Shown piece by piece: positions 36,985 through 46,629 of a stretch of 64,000 nt of DNA. Both the position numbers and the translations under genes were made by a program. Source of the stretch: JBEKHT01 sp049516595 (GTDB lineage: Bacteria; Chloroflexota; Anaerolineae; Anaerolineales; RBG-16-64-43); NCBI GenBank assembly GCA_049516595.1, contig JBEKSY010000016.1, positions 1-64,000 of the forward strand, in the 5' to 3' direction. Position 1 is the stretch's first letter; every line of letters starts with the position of its first letter. A model generated the notes under the pieces. That model did not search any database, had not been told where the DNA came from, and saw only the letters and a list, made by a program, of their open reading frames with translations.

Positions 36985-38262
36985 GAAAACCCCATCCGCC
37001 CGACAGCAAACCTCGATCGGACCTGTAATGTGCTCAATTGGCGGGTTTTGATTGTCCGGCGAGGGCTTATTCTGCATGTCTTCCTCAGTCGACTGGTCTA
37101 TCCAACGCATACGCTCCGCATTGTTGTCGTTGGAACACGCTGTCCTCCAGCTCTCCCGGCCTTCTCGATATTCTATCCTTCTCGGCTTTGCCCTCGATTT
37201 CACTCGCAGCAATGCCCAACTCGTTGCCGAGAACGCCCTCCTCCGCCAGCAACTCATTATCCTCCACCGCCGAGTTAGAAAGCCATGGTTCACCCCAACC
37301 GACCGCCTTTGGCTCGTCCTCCTCGCCAGCCGGGTCCGGAGTTGGAAGGAAGCCCTCCTCATCCTCAAGCCCGAACGCTCCTGCGCTGGCATCGCCAAGG
37401 CTTCCGGCCCTTCTGGAAGTTCAAGTCCCGCAACGGGGTTGGGCGCCCCAGGGTAGCCTCCGAGACTATCGCTTTGATCCAGCAGATGGCCAGGGAGAAT
37501 AGCCTGTGGGGCGCGGAACGCATCCGTGGCGAACTCATGAAACTCGGCATCCGGGTCGCAAGCCCCCGGATCGGCAGGCCAGGGAGCGACGATCCAGAAG
37601 TACATCCGTCTGCCACGCTCCCTCCCCGCCCCAGGTCAGAATGGATCAACTTTCGTCAAGAATCACGCCCAACTGGTGTGGGCCTGCGACTTCCTTCCCG
37701 TCATCGACCTGTTCTTCCGGCAAATCTACGAATTCCTCATCATCGAACTCGCCTCACGACGGATCGTTCACTTTGGGGTCACCTCCCACCGAATCGACGC
37801 CTGGCTAGAACAAGGACTTCGGGAAGCCACGCCCTATGGCCAGGCGCCACGTTCTCTGATTCGCGGTCAGGACAGGAGGTTTGGCCAAGCCTTCGCACGT
37901 GTTGCGAAGGAAAGCTCAATTGAAATCCTGAAGACACCCTACCGCGCTCTGAAAGCCAACGCGGTCTGCGAACGGTTCCTGGGAAGTGTGAGGAGAGAAT
38001 ACCTCGATCAATTGGTGATTGTTGCAGAAAGACATCTGCATCACGTCATCCAGGAATACGTCTGTTTCTTTAACTGCGCCCGGTCGCACCAGGGGATTGA
38101 GCAGGGAACTCCGGGCAGGATCGCATCCGAGCCAGCGAGGCAGGAAGGAGGGAAAATACTCGCACTTGCTGTCCTCAACGGATTACACAACGAATACCGG
38201 CGCGCAGTACGAGTCGGGAATTCCCCGAACAAGTTCGCACGAGGTTGTTGGCGACCACAAAC
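36985..38262 (+). mobile_element. degenerate IS (integrase-core family), copy 2, longest copy
   Basis: The most complete of four related copies. The left side matches 8913 and 62158 (CCCCATCC..CCGA and a CGATCGG/CGGAC block). The right side matches 62941 and the reversed 52690 (CGACCACA / CTACCACAGCTC). Ends are estimated from where the copies stop resembling each other; clear terminal inverted repeats and target duplications were not found. The toxin-antitoxin operon starts only about 50 bases after the right end. Confidence 0.7.
37076..38209 (+). pseudogene. integrase-core (rve) transposase with two frameshifts
   Basis: Reassembled across three frame segments, the protein has about 370 residues: MSSSVDWSIQRIRSALLSLE, QLVAENALLRQQLIILHRRV, then LLRWHRQGFRPFWKFKSR, then TIQKYIRLPRSLP and the DDE core with VWACDFLPVIDLFF, PNAVCERFLGSVRREYLD-type text (here ANAVCERFLGSVRREYLDQL) and FFNCARSHQGIEQ. 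The first shift near 37372 is explained by one lost base: the other copies have CCCGATAC where this one has CCCGAAC. The second lies near 37580. The catalytic region itself is open. Confidence 0.8.
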
Positions 38263-38312
38263 GTCCCCATCGAGCCGCGCCTCCGGGAGAGCGGCCCCCC
38301 TCCCCAGAAAGC

Positions 38313-38341
38313 TTGACACGCGGGAGAGTTGGGCGTAGAAT
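38313..38341 (+). promoter_or_regulatory. sigma-70-type promoter of the toxin-antitoxin operon
   Basis: TTGACA (38313-38318), exactly 17 bases, TAGAAT (38336-38341). This is the best promoter match in the window, 39 bases ahead of the antitoxin start. The expected transcription start falls at about 38348, inside the inverted repeat that follows. Confidence 0.8.
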
Positions 38342-38345
38342 TATC

Positions 38346-38362
38346 GTAGCCAATTCGGCTAC
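38346..38362 (+). promoter_or_regulatory. operator candidate of the toxin-antitoxin operon
   Basis: GTAGCC-AATTC-GGCTAC, a perfect 6-bp inverted repeat placed over the predicted transcription start. Autorepression by the antitoxin at such a site is the rule for type II systems, so it is a good operator candidate. Confidence 0.65.
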
Positions 38363-38379
38363 AGAGCGAGGTCTCTCCC

Positions 38380-38667
38380 ATGGAGTTCGTCCCCTATCGT
38401 CTCCTGCGTAACCAACCTGGCGAGCTGCGCAAGCGCCTCACCCAGGAGGGCCAGCTTGTCATCACCCTCGAGGGCAAGCCCCTCGCCCTGATGGTTAGCG
38501 TCGACCCGGGGCGCCTTGATGAGTTGGTGCAGCTCGTCTCCCGACTGCGCGCTCAATTAGCTGTCTCTGAGATGCGTGAGCAAGCTCGCCGCCGGGGCAT
38601 CGACCGGCTGAAGCCGCAAGAGCTCCAGGCGGAAATCCGGACTGTCCGGAGAACTCGTCGCGCCTAG
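38380..38667 (+). CDS. antitoxin of a type II toxin-antitoxin pair (Phd/YefM-like)
   Basis: A 95-residue protein whose N-terminal half looks like a Phd-type DNA-binding antitoxin: the EFVPYRLLRNQPGELRKRLT helix, then LVITLEGKPLALMVSVDPGR, the typical strand-turn-strand 'x-G-x-P-x-A' segment. The C-terminal half is basic and helical, as expected for a toxin-binding tail. The stop is followed immediately by the toxin ATG (TAGATG). Ribosome-binding site weak (GCGAGG). It should bind and neutralise the PIN toxin and repress its own promoter, by analogy. Confidence 0.8.
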   Translation: MEFVPYRLLRNQPGELRKRLTQEGQLVITLEGKPLALMVSVDPGRLDELVQLVSRLRAQLAVSEMREQARRRGIDRLKPQELQAEIRTVRRTRRA

Positions 38668-39114
38668 ATGTGCATTGTCCTCGATACCAACGTACTGGTC
38701 TCAGGCCTGATCAATCCCAGCGGTGCCCCCGGCCGAGTGTTGGATCTTGTTATGGCCGGATCCGTCCAACTCCTCTGCGATGATCGCATCCTTGCTGAGT
38801 ACGCTGAAGTGCTCGCTCGGCCGAAGTTCGGATTCTCCGCCAGGCAGGTGCGAGCCCTGCTTAACTACTTGAGGATTTCCGACGAATCGGTCCTCGCCAG
38901 ACCGCTTGAGCTGCCCCGTACTGCCCGGGTGCCAGACAAAAACGATTTGCCTTTTGCAGAGGTTGCCGCAGCGGGACGAGCCGACGCCTTGGTCACGGGG
39001 AACCCCGGCCATTTCTCCTTCCTCAAACGCATGGGAATGGAGGCCTTGTCGCCTGCAACATTCCTGGGCCGCTGGCGGGACAACTCGTGGGGGAGGCCTA
39101 TGAGGAGTGTCTGA
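38668..39114 (+). CDS. PIN-domain toxin (putative toxin component, PIN family)
   Basis: A 148-residue predicted ribonuclease. PIN acidic residues are seen in MCIVLDTNVLVSGLINPSG (Asp 6), in the middle glutamate of DDRILAEYAEVLARPKFG, and in VPDKNDLPFAEVAAAGRADA, followed by LVTGNPGHF. This order is that of the 'PIN family toxin-antitoxin system toxin' group, relatives of VapC, which cleave tRNA or other RNA. It is abutted to the antitoxin without a gap, so translation is coupled. The C-terminal 20 residues are less conserved. Confidence 0.85.
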   Translation: MCIVLDTNVLVSGLINPSGAPGRVLDLVMAGSVQLLCDDRILAEYAEVLARPKFGFSARQVRALLNYLRISDESVLARPLELPRTARVPDKNDLPFAEVAAAGRADALVTGNPGHFSFLKRMGMEALSPATFLGRWRDNSWGRPMRSV

Positions 39115-39782
39115 CGTGACCCCTGTGTGCAAGTCGGGGCGGCCCAGCTACAACCTCCCAGAATCCATGCGCAGCTAGCACTTCCCTCCGGAGCGTCTCC
39201 CATCGTGTCACGCCCCCCAAGGATGTCTCCGCAAAGGCACAGATCCAAATCGCACATCTAGACCCTTCAAGCACAATCAGAGGATCCCTACATTGCGCCC
39301 TCTCGACCTTCGCTTGAGTATCGCAAAGTAGCTATCGAGTCCCTGCTCCAAGTGAATATGCATGCGTACTCCCACACCCATCTTCTCGCAGAGGTGCACC
39401 AGTTCCTTGGCACACTCTGGATCCGCAGAATGAGGTGGAAATGCCGCCTTGACATCCGGTCTCCACAAGAGGTAGCCTCTCAATCGAACCCAGCAACGAA
39501 CCTCGTCAGGCCTGGCAGCACCACAAGAAGAGAGGCACCCTCAAGCAGGCCGAACTGATATTTGAGGTTGCCTTTGCTGGACGAGAGCTCATAAGCCGGA
39601 GAGGTCCCAGGCTCCCCCTGGCGCAGATCGCCAGCCCACCCTGGGCGCAGAGGACGGGCGAGTCCTGGCGATGCCTGATAACCCCCCTACCCGACGACCG
39701 TCCGCACCGCGGCTAGCCGCATCCAGGCGACCCCGCCCCGTGTTCACTCGCGGCCAGGCGAGTAGATTGGGATCATAGACTG
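39115..39782. other. intergenic region with no convincing gene
   Basis: A minus-strand open frame of 68 residues (39483-39277, KELVHLCEKMGVGVRMHIHL) is conceivable but has no support. At about 39505-39575 a stretch resembles 61480-61545 at DNA level and in frame (RGTLKQAEL versus RGTLKGLEV), so both may be fragments of one lost gene. Nothing else is seen. Confidence 0.4.
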
Positions 39783-40145
39783 GTGCCGTCGGAAAAAAGT
39801 GCGCGGAAAAGAGGCTCACTCAACGACCAAGGCACTTTCACTCTTGCCGCACTCGCCGTGTTTTTGCTTGCTCTAGTTTTGGGAACAACTCTGGCCGTAC
39901 CACTCGCCTGCGGATCTTCCTTTGGCCATAGCGATGGGGGCGTGATGGGCGTTGGCATGGGGGGCACGCTTCTGGCGGTGTTGTTCTTTGTGCTCCTGGT
40001 TGGTGGCGTCGCCTGGCTTGTGCAGGCACTGCGGCGCGGGAACCGGACTTTCTCAGTCGCCCTCCGAAACGCCGCTCGACATACTCAAGCGAAGCTACGC
40101 CAGGGGTGAAATCGGCAAGGAACAAGACGAGGCAATGAAGCACGA
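39783..40145 (+). pseudogene. SHOCT-domain membrane protein with frameshift
   Basis: The first frame (GTG at 39783) gives two hydrophobic helices, FTLAALAVFLLALVLGTTLA and LLAVLFFVLLVGGVAWLVQA, then loses its family sequence. From about 40060 the next frame reads TPLDILKRSYARGEIGKEQ and DEAMKHDLR, the SHOCT motif normally ending such proteins. One base gained or lost near 40050 would join them into a protein of about 120 residues. SHOCT proteins are small membrane or oligomerising proteins of unclear role. Confidence 0.7.
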
Positions 40146-40434
40146 TTTGCGCTTCTGGAAAGCTGCCTCCTGGCAAGTGACAACGCCATCTGCGCAACCG
40201 GCCTCAATCCGCACTGGACTCCTTCGCCTGATGCCCTATTGGTTCCACTCTTGCTGGCACGATTCAGCCTGGGGATCGCTTTGTCCACTCGAGCGGAAAC
40301 TGGGCGGATGGGTCGTCAGCCCAGCACACTTTGAAAGGCTTGGGTCAATGCCCGGGAGGGCGATCCGGTGCAGCCCTGGCACTCGAGGCAAACTATGACC
40401 GATCGAAAGTCCGTCCAGAACCTCCGATTCGGGA

Positions 40435-41106
40435 ATGCGCCTTTTTCGAAAACCAGCGATGGACACGGGTATTAGTAGGGACCTGAACATCCGCGAAGGA
40501 GTTCGGATCGAGATCTTCACCATCGTCTGGATGGTGATGGAAGGGGCCGTCTCAATTGGTGCGGGGCTGGCCGCTGGCAGTGTCCTTCTCACCGCATTCG
40601 GCGTCGATAGCCTCATTGAATTGGCTAGCGGAGCCATACTCCTATGGAGGCTCCTGGTAGAAGCCAGAGGCGGCAGTCGGCGGTGGGTCGAGCGAGCCGA
40701 GCATGCCGCCATCTGGGTTGTCGGGATTGCACTTGCTCTTCTCAGTATCTACGTTTTCCTTACTGCCCTCTATGGCCTGTTTCGTCAGCAAGGCCCAGAG
40801 AGTTCGCCAGTTGGAATAGCTGTCACTTTGGCGGCAATAATCGTTATGCCGTATCTTACAGTCACTAAGCGGCGCATCGCGGCGCGCATTCAGAGTGAGG
40901 CTCTGAAGGGCGATGCGGCAAGTAGTCTGACCTGCGCCTATATGGCAGGTACGGTGCTGTTCGGTCTCTTACTCAACGCCTTCCTTCATTGGTGGTGGGC
41001 GGAGCACATCGCTGCCCTTGTGTTCTTGTTCTGGCTGGTTCGAGAGACCCGTGAAGTCTTGGAAGAGGCCGGAACGCACAGGTCTGACAACCTGGCTGGA
41101 CAGTAG
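40435..41106 (+). CDS. cation-efflux (CDF)-like integral membrane protein
   Basis: A 223-residue protein with about five or six membrane helices resembling the transmembrane part of cation diffusion facilitators: IFTIVWMVMEGAVSIGAGLA, TAFGVDSLIELASGAILLWR, and AARIQSEALKGDAASSLTCA before two further helices. The canonical HxxxD metal-site pairs of zinc CDFs appear as D..E and E..D variants, and the cytosolic C-terminal domain is absent, so the metal and even transport activity are uncertain. The start could be 40435 or the ATG at 40459. It lies upstream of the ferritin-VIT1 fusion, which fits a metal-homeostasis theme. Confidence 0.75.
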   Translation: MRLFRKPAMDTGISRDLNIREGVRIEIFTIVWMVMEGAVSIGAGLAAGSVLLTAFGVDSLIELASGAILLWRLLVEARGGSRRWVERAEHAAIWVVGIALALLSIYVFLTALYGLFRQQGPESSPVGIAVTLAAIIVMPYLTVTKRRIAARIQSEALKGDAASSLTCAYMAGTVLFGLLLNAFLHWWWAEHIAALVFLFWLVRETREVLEEAGTHRSDNLAGQ

Positions 41107-42013
41107 CCGGAATCTGGAGGCAAGGCTTTCCCGCACTCGTTGGCGGAACTTCACAATTTGCCCAACCAGGGATATGGAGAGAACGGGGATGTTCCCGTTT
41201 CTTCTCGAGGGCTTACCAATGGAACCACTATTCGACACGATCAGACTGCGCTCAAGAGAAACAACAGCCTGGTAGAACCATGGAAGGGCCAACTGGATTG
41301 CGAGAGCGGGCCGCTCTGTATGAGGTTCCCCAAACATTAGCAAAGGAGGATTCGCCGGATACCCAGGCCTGGCCGACCTGAGCCAGCACGGCTGGAAGTT
41401 CGTCCGGAGGGACTGGTACAGACTCCCCCACAGAAAGCGGGGAAGCTCAGACGGCGCAACAGGTCGCCGCGGGTGGCGGGGCTGGATTAGCCCGTCCCCC
41501 GGCCAACTGCGGAGGAAAACCAGCGGCCGCCGGGCTTATGAGCCCTCGTTCGAAAGCGCCAGCCTCACATGGTCATTCCATCCTACTGAGGGTGGCCCCC
41601 TCTTCGCGCAGCTCAATTGGGCCTGGCGAGGCTCGCGATCGAGAGCAACTGCGAGCTTCTCTCCCGCCTTGTCCTGCCTCAGGCTTGATTGTGGACATCC
41701 CACACCAGGAGACTCCAGCCGCCTTAGGGAGAGCGGCGTCAGTCCTGCGGAGCCTACAGGCGGAAGGAGCTGCAGTTCCGGAAGATCTCTTGCACCTCAG
41801 GGGAGACCCAGGCCTTGACCGAACGGTGGCGATCGCAGTACAACCAAGTGCGGCCAAGCCGCTCCCCAAGGCAACGGCCATCACCATCCAGGTTCCGTTC
41901 CTGATCATCCCGACGACCTGCACAACCCGTCCCTGAGGGAAACAGGCCATGGTACTGAAAGCGCACGCAGCTAACATGGCGCATTTGACAAGAAGAGAGA
42001 GGAGAAGGATGTG
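41107..42013. other. 900-bp region without a convincing gene
   Basis: Both strands are open for 130 residues in places (for example minus 41977-41573 with the hydrophobic MVMAVALGSGLAALGCTA), but no frame shows family sequence or a credible ribosome-binding site. It may be decayed DNA. Confidence 0.4.
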
Positions 42014-43180
42014 ATGGAATCAGCGGATCGGCAGCAGTTCATCAAGGGCCTGCAACGCGCGTGGCAGCAAGAGCAGGCCGGGGTGCGCACGTATCGCGCT
42101 CTGGCCCAACACGAACCGAATGAGGCTCGCCGCCAGGTTTTGTTGAAACTGGCCGATGTTGAACGTCAGCATGGCGAACGATGGGCGGCACGCTTGCGCG
42201 AGCTGGGCGCACCGCTGCCGCCCGATCGCGACTCCTTGCGAGATCAGGTGTGGCGCTGGACCCTTGTGCAGAGTGGCACAGATAACGCTCTAAAGCGCAT
42301 CGAGAGTAACGAGGACGCAGACGCCTCGATGTATGCGTCCCTCGCGCAATTGGCTCCAACCGAAGCCGACCACGAGGCGATTCAATCCGTGCAGCATGAC
42401 GAACAAGGCCATAGCCGCGTAGCACGTCAGGCCAGCCATCCCACCTCGGAACCGATCGGCGCGCAAGCCAGACTGGATGTGATTCTCCATCGTGAGAGCT
42501 GGCACAGGCAGGGCGGCGGCTGGATCGGGCAGGCCATTTATGGAGCCAATGACGGCCTCGGCTCGGTCTTTGGGATCGTGTCGGGAGTGTCTGGCGCGAC
42601 GGCGGGAGGCCCAGCTGTGCTGATCGCGGGCCTGGCGGGCATGTTGGCCTCAGCCCTATCCATGGGGTCAGGCGCATACCTCGCCACAAAAGCGGAGCGC
42701 GAGGTGCACGAGGCAGAAATCGGGCGCGAGCGCAAAGAACTGGAGCTGCATCCCGAAGAGGAAGAGGAAGAATTGGCCTTGTTTTATCAGCTCAAGGGCG
42801 TGCCCGAAGCCGAAGCGCAGACTCTGGCCGCGCACCTGGTGGCGCAACCCGAGTCGGCCCTCAAAACGCTGGCCAGCGAAGAACTCGGCCTGTCGGAGCT
42901 ATCGTTCCCCAATCCATGGACAGCGGCGTTGTCGGCCTCGCTCTCCACGGCTCTTGGTGCGATCATCCCCATCATCCCGTTCTTCTTCATAAGGGGCTAC
43001 CCCGCCATCCTGGCCTCGTTCGCGATCAGCACACTGGCTCACTTTTTGATCGGCGCAGCCAAGACGGTCGTGACCGGGTTGAGCCCGTGGCGCAGCGGTG
43101 CGGAAATGACCATCGTCGGCTTGGGCGAAGCGCTGATCACGTACGGGGTGGGTCTCGTTCTTGCGCCGCTGGTGGGCTAA
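42014..43180 (+). CDS. mbfA: ferritin-like / VIT1 fusion (membrane-bound ferritin, MbfA type)
   Basis: A 388-residue fusion. Residues 1-150 are a rubrerythrin-like four-helix bundle with di-iron-type glutamates and histidines (WQQEQAGVRTYRALAQHEP, KLADVERQHGERWAARL, IQSVQHDEQGHSRVA). Residues ~165-388 are a VIT1/CCC1 iron-manganese transporter (GANDGLGSVFGIVSGVSGAT, SMGSGAYLATKAEREVHEAE, and an EEEEE stretch before the later helices). Such fusions export iron from the cytosol, with the ferritin-like part sensing or oxidising Fe2+. AGGAGAAGG precedes the start; a GTG at 42011 is directly adjacent. It stands alone in its direction. Confidence 0.88.
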   Translation: MESADRQQFIKGLQRAWQQEQAGVRTYRALAQHEPNEARRQVLLKLADVERQHGERWAARLRELGAPLPPDRDSLRDQVWRWTLVQSGTDNALKRIESNEDADASMYASLAQLAPTEADHEAIQSVQHDEQGHSRVARQASHPTSEPIGAQARLDVILHRESWHRQGGGWIGQAIYGANDGLGSVFGIVSGVSGATAGGPAVLIAGLAGMLASALSMGSGAYLATKAEREVHEAEIGRERKELELHPEEEEEELALFYQLKGVPEAEAQTLAAHLVAQPESALKTLASEELGLSELSFPNPWTAALSASLSTALGAIIPIIPFFFIRGYPAILASFAISTLAHFLIGAAKTVVTGLSPWRSGAEMTIVGLGEALITYGVGLVLAPLVG

Positions 43181-43355
43181 GCGCTTAGCCGGAAACTCGG
43201 TCGATCGGCGAAAAGGAGGACATCGACGAATCGGCAGCAAGGGCAGGCCCGAGGCAGGCGCCTGGCTCCCATCTATGGGTGCGGTGCGCGATCGACAGGC
43301 CCGCGGGTGGGACCCGGATCTGTCCATGTTGACGAATTGGCAACTGCTCCGACGT

Positions 43356-43433
43356 CATTGCGAGGAGCGTCTCGTACGGCGCGCATGGGCATCGGCGGCA
43401 TTGGAGACAGCGGCCCAGAAGGCTCTCGCAATG
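43356..43433. repeat. REP-like intergenic element
   Basis: CATTGCGAGGAGC (43356-43368) and GGCTCTCGCAATG (43421-43433) pair as an imperfect hairpin. Short palindromes beginning CATTGCGAGGAGC are widespread intergenic repeats in several environmental bacterial lineages. One copy only is seen in this window. The rest of 43181-43780 holds no gene that I can support. Confidence 0.6.
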
Positions 43434-43780
43434 TCCCGAGGCGCGTAACTACGGGTCAAGCACGCACGTTGAGGCAAGGCACAGGATGGCTCTGGGGTTG
43501 AGGTTCTCGTTCAGCCACTTGGCCGTTTGCGCTGTGCCCAAAATGAAAAAGAGCTGCTCTCAAGGCATCCAAGAGCCTGAGTTAGGCTGGCCTCCCGCTG
43601 GCGGAGGCGGATGCCGAGGAACTATCAGGGCGCCGGACTTTCGGCCATTAATTCCCGTGCAGATGAGTTGAGGTTTCGCGGGATTCAGGACTGGGGCGAG
43701 GTGTCCGCGCCTTGGCGCGCCCCGGACGTCTCCTGGTACCTACCAATTGTGCTGGACGTCTGTTCCAAACGGAGCCTGCC

Positions 43781-44230
43781 ATGTACAAGAACATCCTTGT
43801 TCCGCTAGATGGTTCGAAGCGAGCAGAGCTGATCCTGCCACACGTCGAACAGCTGGCCCGCCTCTTTCAGGCCAAAGTCGTCTTCTTGCAGGTTGTTGAG
43901 CCTGTCTATGTCGACACGGAACTGCCTGAGACCGCCATGGGTTTGAGTCAGGAACTCACGCGGCAAAAAGCAGACGAGGCCGCATCGTACTTAGCCGGTC
44001 GTCAGGGAGAATTCCGCGAGAAGGGCATCGAGGCTGTGACCCGTGTCGAGCTTGGGCCCGTCGTTGGGACAATCATCCGGGTCGCCGAGCGCGAAGGCTC
44101 CGAGTTGATTGCGATGACCAGTCATGGCCGGGGCGGCCTGGCGCGCGTGTTCTACGGCGGCGTGACAGCCGGCATTCTGCAGCGCGTGGACCGACCCTTG
44201 CTGATCATCCGATCCGCAGGGAACGAATAG
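43781..44230 (+). CDS. universal stress protein (UspA family)
   Basis: A 149-residue single-domain Usp. MYKNILVPLDGSKRAELILP opens the fold. The nucleotide loop is ELIAMTSHGRGGLARVFYGG (related to the ATP-binding G-2x-G-9x-G-S/T pattern, ending GGVTAGILQRVDRPLLIIR). ATG at 43781 with CGGAG upstream; a longer open frame from 43712 has no family match. Probably a cytoplasmic ATP-binding stress protein. Single gene. Confidence 0.93.
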   Translation: MYKNILVPLDGSKRAELILPHVEQLARLFQAKVVFLQVVEPVYVDTELPETAMGLSQELTRQKADEAASYLAGRQGEFREKGIEAVTRVELGPVVGTIIRVAEREGSELIAMTSHGRGGLARVFYGGVTAGILQRVDRPLLIIRSAGNE

Positions 44231-44467
44231 TCCGTGAAATGCCCCTCCGGCATCCCAAGGCAACGGGGTCGCTTTCGACAGCAGGGACCAAATTGCGGAC
44301 AAAATGGCCCGACCTACCTGCGTTCGTCCTGGGCCGTGGGAATGACCTCACGAGAATACGTGGGTTTTTTGTACATAGTGGTATCCTGAACGAAGAAGGG
44401 GCAGGGATCAAGTCCCTTTCGTCCCAGAGCACGCCCAGGGCTTTGGCTGATTGAGGGAGCACCTGCC

Positions 44468-45421
44468 ATGAAAAGACAGCTTGGCGGCGTCCTACGTCTG
44501 ACCCGGTTCCAGGAATACACAAGTTTTGTCACCGTGACGACCCTGCTGGGCGCGGCAGTCGGGCATGGCTCGTTTGGCTGGCCACTGATCAGGGTCCTGG
44601 CCGCCAACTGGTTGGCCGTGGGCTTTGCCTTCATGATCAACGATGTGGAGGACGCCCCCGACGACGCTCTGAGCCCGGCCAAGGCCGGACGGAATCCAGT
44701 CTCGGCTGGCGATCTCTCGGCGCGCTTGGGCCGAGCCGCTTCCATCATCGAAGCTGCCGTTGCTGCCGCCCTGTATTCACGGCTGGGGCTATGGCCATTC
44801 GCCATCGGGGCGACCTGCCTGGCAATTGGCTATCTGTACTCGTGGCGGCGCGTCCGGTTCAAAACGGTTCCGGTCGCCGATCTGGTTTCGCACGCGCTCC
44901 TATTGGCGGGCTTACAGTTTCTCGCGGCGTACTTCACCTTCGGCCGCAGCCCAGCTTGGCAGTGGGTTTTCCCTTTCACGTTCGTTGTCGCCATCAGCCT
45001 GTACGGACAGTTGTTCAACGAGCTGCGCGATTTTGATGGCGATCTTAAAGCGGGCGTCACTCACACGGCCAGCTGGCTCGGACCGCGGGTGGCCCACCTC
45101 TTGATGATGACCTGGCTTGGAATCGGGATCGCCTCCGCCATCGTTACCGTGTTTGTCATTCGGCTGATCCCGGACTGGGTGCTGCTCGTCATGCTGGCGC
45201 TGACTGGGGTCCTGTTGTTGCGACCGCTACTCAAAGTCCGTCGCTCGTGGTCGGCCGTGGAATTGCAGCAGCCGTTTCAAAAACCGGTCGAGGTCGCTGC
45301 CGCCGTTTCCTTGGCCGCCTGGTTCGGGGGATCCTGGGTGCTTTCCACGCTGAATTGGGAGATCATGCTGACGGTTCAGCGCTGGACGATCTTCCTCTCT
45401 CGAATTGGGAAGGGACTCTAG
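44468..45421 (+). CDS. UbiA-family prenyltransferase
   Basis: A 317-residue integral membrane protein with about eight helices. The first Asp-rich motif is FMINDVEDAPDDALSPAKAG (N-D-x-x-D-x-x-x-D) near residue 57, followed by RNPVSAGDLS. The second Asp motif is NELRDFDGDLKAGVTHTASW near residue 180. The family transfers isoprenyl chains to aromatic or other acceptors (quinone, heme O, chlorophyll, archaeal-type lipids); the acceptor cannot be read here and no quinone genes are adjacent. GGGAG lies before the ATG. Confidence 0.9.
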   Translation: MKRQLGGVLRLTRFQEYTSFVTVTTLLGAAVGHGSFGWPLIRVLAANWLAVGFAFMINDVEDAPDDALSPAKAGRNPVSAGDLSARLGRAASIIEAAVAAALYSRLGLWPFAIGATCLAIGYLYSWRRVRFKTVPVADLVSHALLLAGLQFLAAYFTFGRSPAWQWVFPFTFVVAISLYGQLFNELRDFDGDLKAGVTHTASWLGPRVAHLLMMTWLGIGIASAIVTVFVIRLIPDWVLLVMLALTGVLLLRPLLKVRRSWSAVELQQPFQKPVEVAAAVSLAAWFGGSWVLSTLNWEIMLTVQRWTIFLSRIGKGL

Positions 45422-45609
45422 ACCGCCGACACATTCCTGGCGGGTGCCCGGCAATCAGATTGAGGCAGCCCCGCATCCTAGGCATTCGCGCTTTCTGACC
45501 GCTGCTTTGTCGGTAGCGGGCCAAGGCGCGTGCCTCGCTTGGCTGTCCCAGCCCGTAGACGAACGAGCTGGGGGCCATCAGCCGGACGACTCTGACCCTC
45601 AAACGCGAA

Positions 45610-45640
45610 GCCGCAGACGATTCGGATCTGCGGCCTTTTC
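45610..45640 (+). terminator. rho-independent terminator downstream of ubiA-like gene
   Basis: GCCGCAGA (45610-45617) and TCTGCGGC (45627-45634) form a perfect 8-bp GC-rich stem, followed by CTTTTC. It lies about 190 bases after the UbiA-family stop. Confidence 0.7.
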
Positions 45641-45696
45641 ATTCCCAAGGGAACGCATCCTTCCAGTGTCCGTGGCCAAGGGTAGAAGCAGCCCTT

Positions 45697-45892
45697 GACT
45701 GAACCAGCGTACGCAATGCAGCAAGTCGGGTTTGTCCTCGACTTGCCGCTAGACTGGACTCCTACCAGTTGGAGCGCTGAATACACAACCAGGAAATACC
45801 GCGGTCCAATTGCCTCGCGCTGGGGTAATGGGTTAACATTCCGCGCTGCGAATCATCAACCAGAGCGGGATTCATAGAATCACCCGTTAGGC
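45697..45892 (+). repeat. ~195-bp direct repeat, left copy
   Basis: Nearly collinear with 48236-48430, both in the same orientation. Shared landmarks are CAGCGTACGCAATGCAGCAA, a CAAGTCG...CGACTTG inverted repeat (45722-45745), CCGCTGAATACACAA-like text, a stem around CATTCCGCGC..GCGAATCATC, and a terminal GTTAG(G/A)C (45886-45892). The two copies bracket 2.3 kb including the lipoprotein nuclease gene. A third, short piece (GTCCTGAAACAGCGTACGCA) lies at about 46566-46587. Confidence 0.8.
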
Positions 45893-46629
45893 GTCTTGAA
45901 GTAGCTGGAGCGATGGTTGGGGGTTCCGCAACGGCGCTGTCCGTAGGAAGAGATTGGTCTTCGACGCGGAGAACCTACGCAGACAACACCATTCTCTCCA
46001 AAAAGACCAAGACCCACGCGGATCAAACGCAGGGTGACTTGAACCTTCCCGAATCAGCCCTAGTCATCACTTTACAGGGCCGACCCTCATAATTGCAGGT
46101 CCAGAGGAGATGGAATGTGAAGAAAGTGACTCGAAGGAGAGAAGTGGCAACAGCCGCAGCAATTGCAGTAGCCACAACGGCGGCAGTAGCACTGGCCAAG
46201 TGAGTAGGATCGGATACTGTGGCGGCATTCATAGCAGGAGCCGGATTTGCGACCACCGTGGGATATGTTGCATTCACAAACATAGCGATACACCAAGCAA
46301 GAAGTGGGTAGCAAGGGAAACGGCAGCTACCGCACCAGTTTCATTGCCCATTTTTGACAAGGCAATCGTCTCCCCATACCCCATTCCGTCCGCAAGCCGA
46401 TGATTAGAATGTCTGCACAGTCAATCTCATGCAGAACCCCCCTCTCAAGGCGAATTGCGGCGGGCTCCAACCCTCTACTAAGGCAGGAAAGGAGGCCACC
46501 AGCGGTGACCCCTCGCCAAGTCATTGGCGAACTCGCTCCCGCGGCCTTCGACGATCTAATCACCCAAGTCCTGAAACAGCGTACGCAAACGACCAATTCC
46601 ACTTCGCTCTTGAATTGGCGCTGAGCTAG

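Noticed and set aside
39277..39483. Minus-strand 68-residue frame
   Set aside because: Looks partly protein-like (helical, KELVHLCEKMGVG) but has no start signal, no relatives that I recognise, and stands alone.
41573..41977. Minus-strand frame with a hydrophobic, lipobox-like start
   Set aside because: The downstream part is low-complexity basic sequence, no ribosome-binding site is visible, and the opposite strand is equally open.
43161..43448. Plus-strand frame after the ferritin-VIT1 gene
   Set aside because: It overlaps the end of that gene and the REP-like element; no coding signal of its own.
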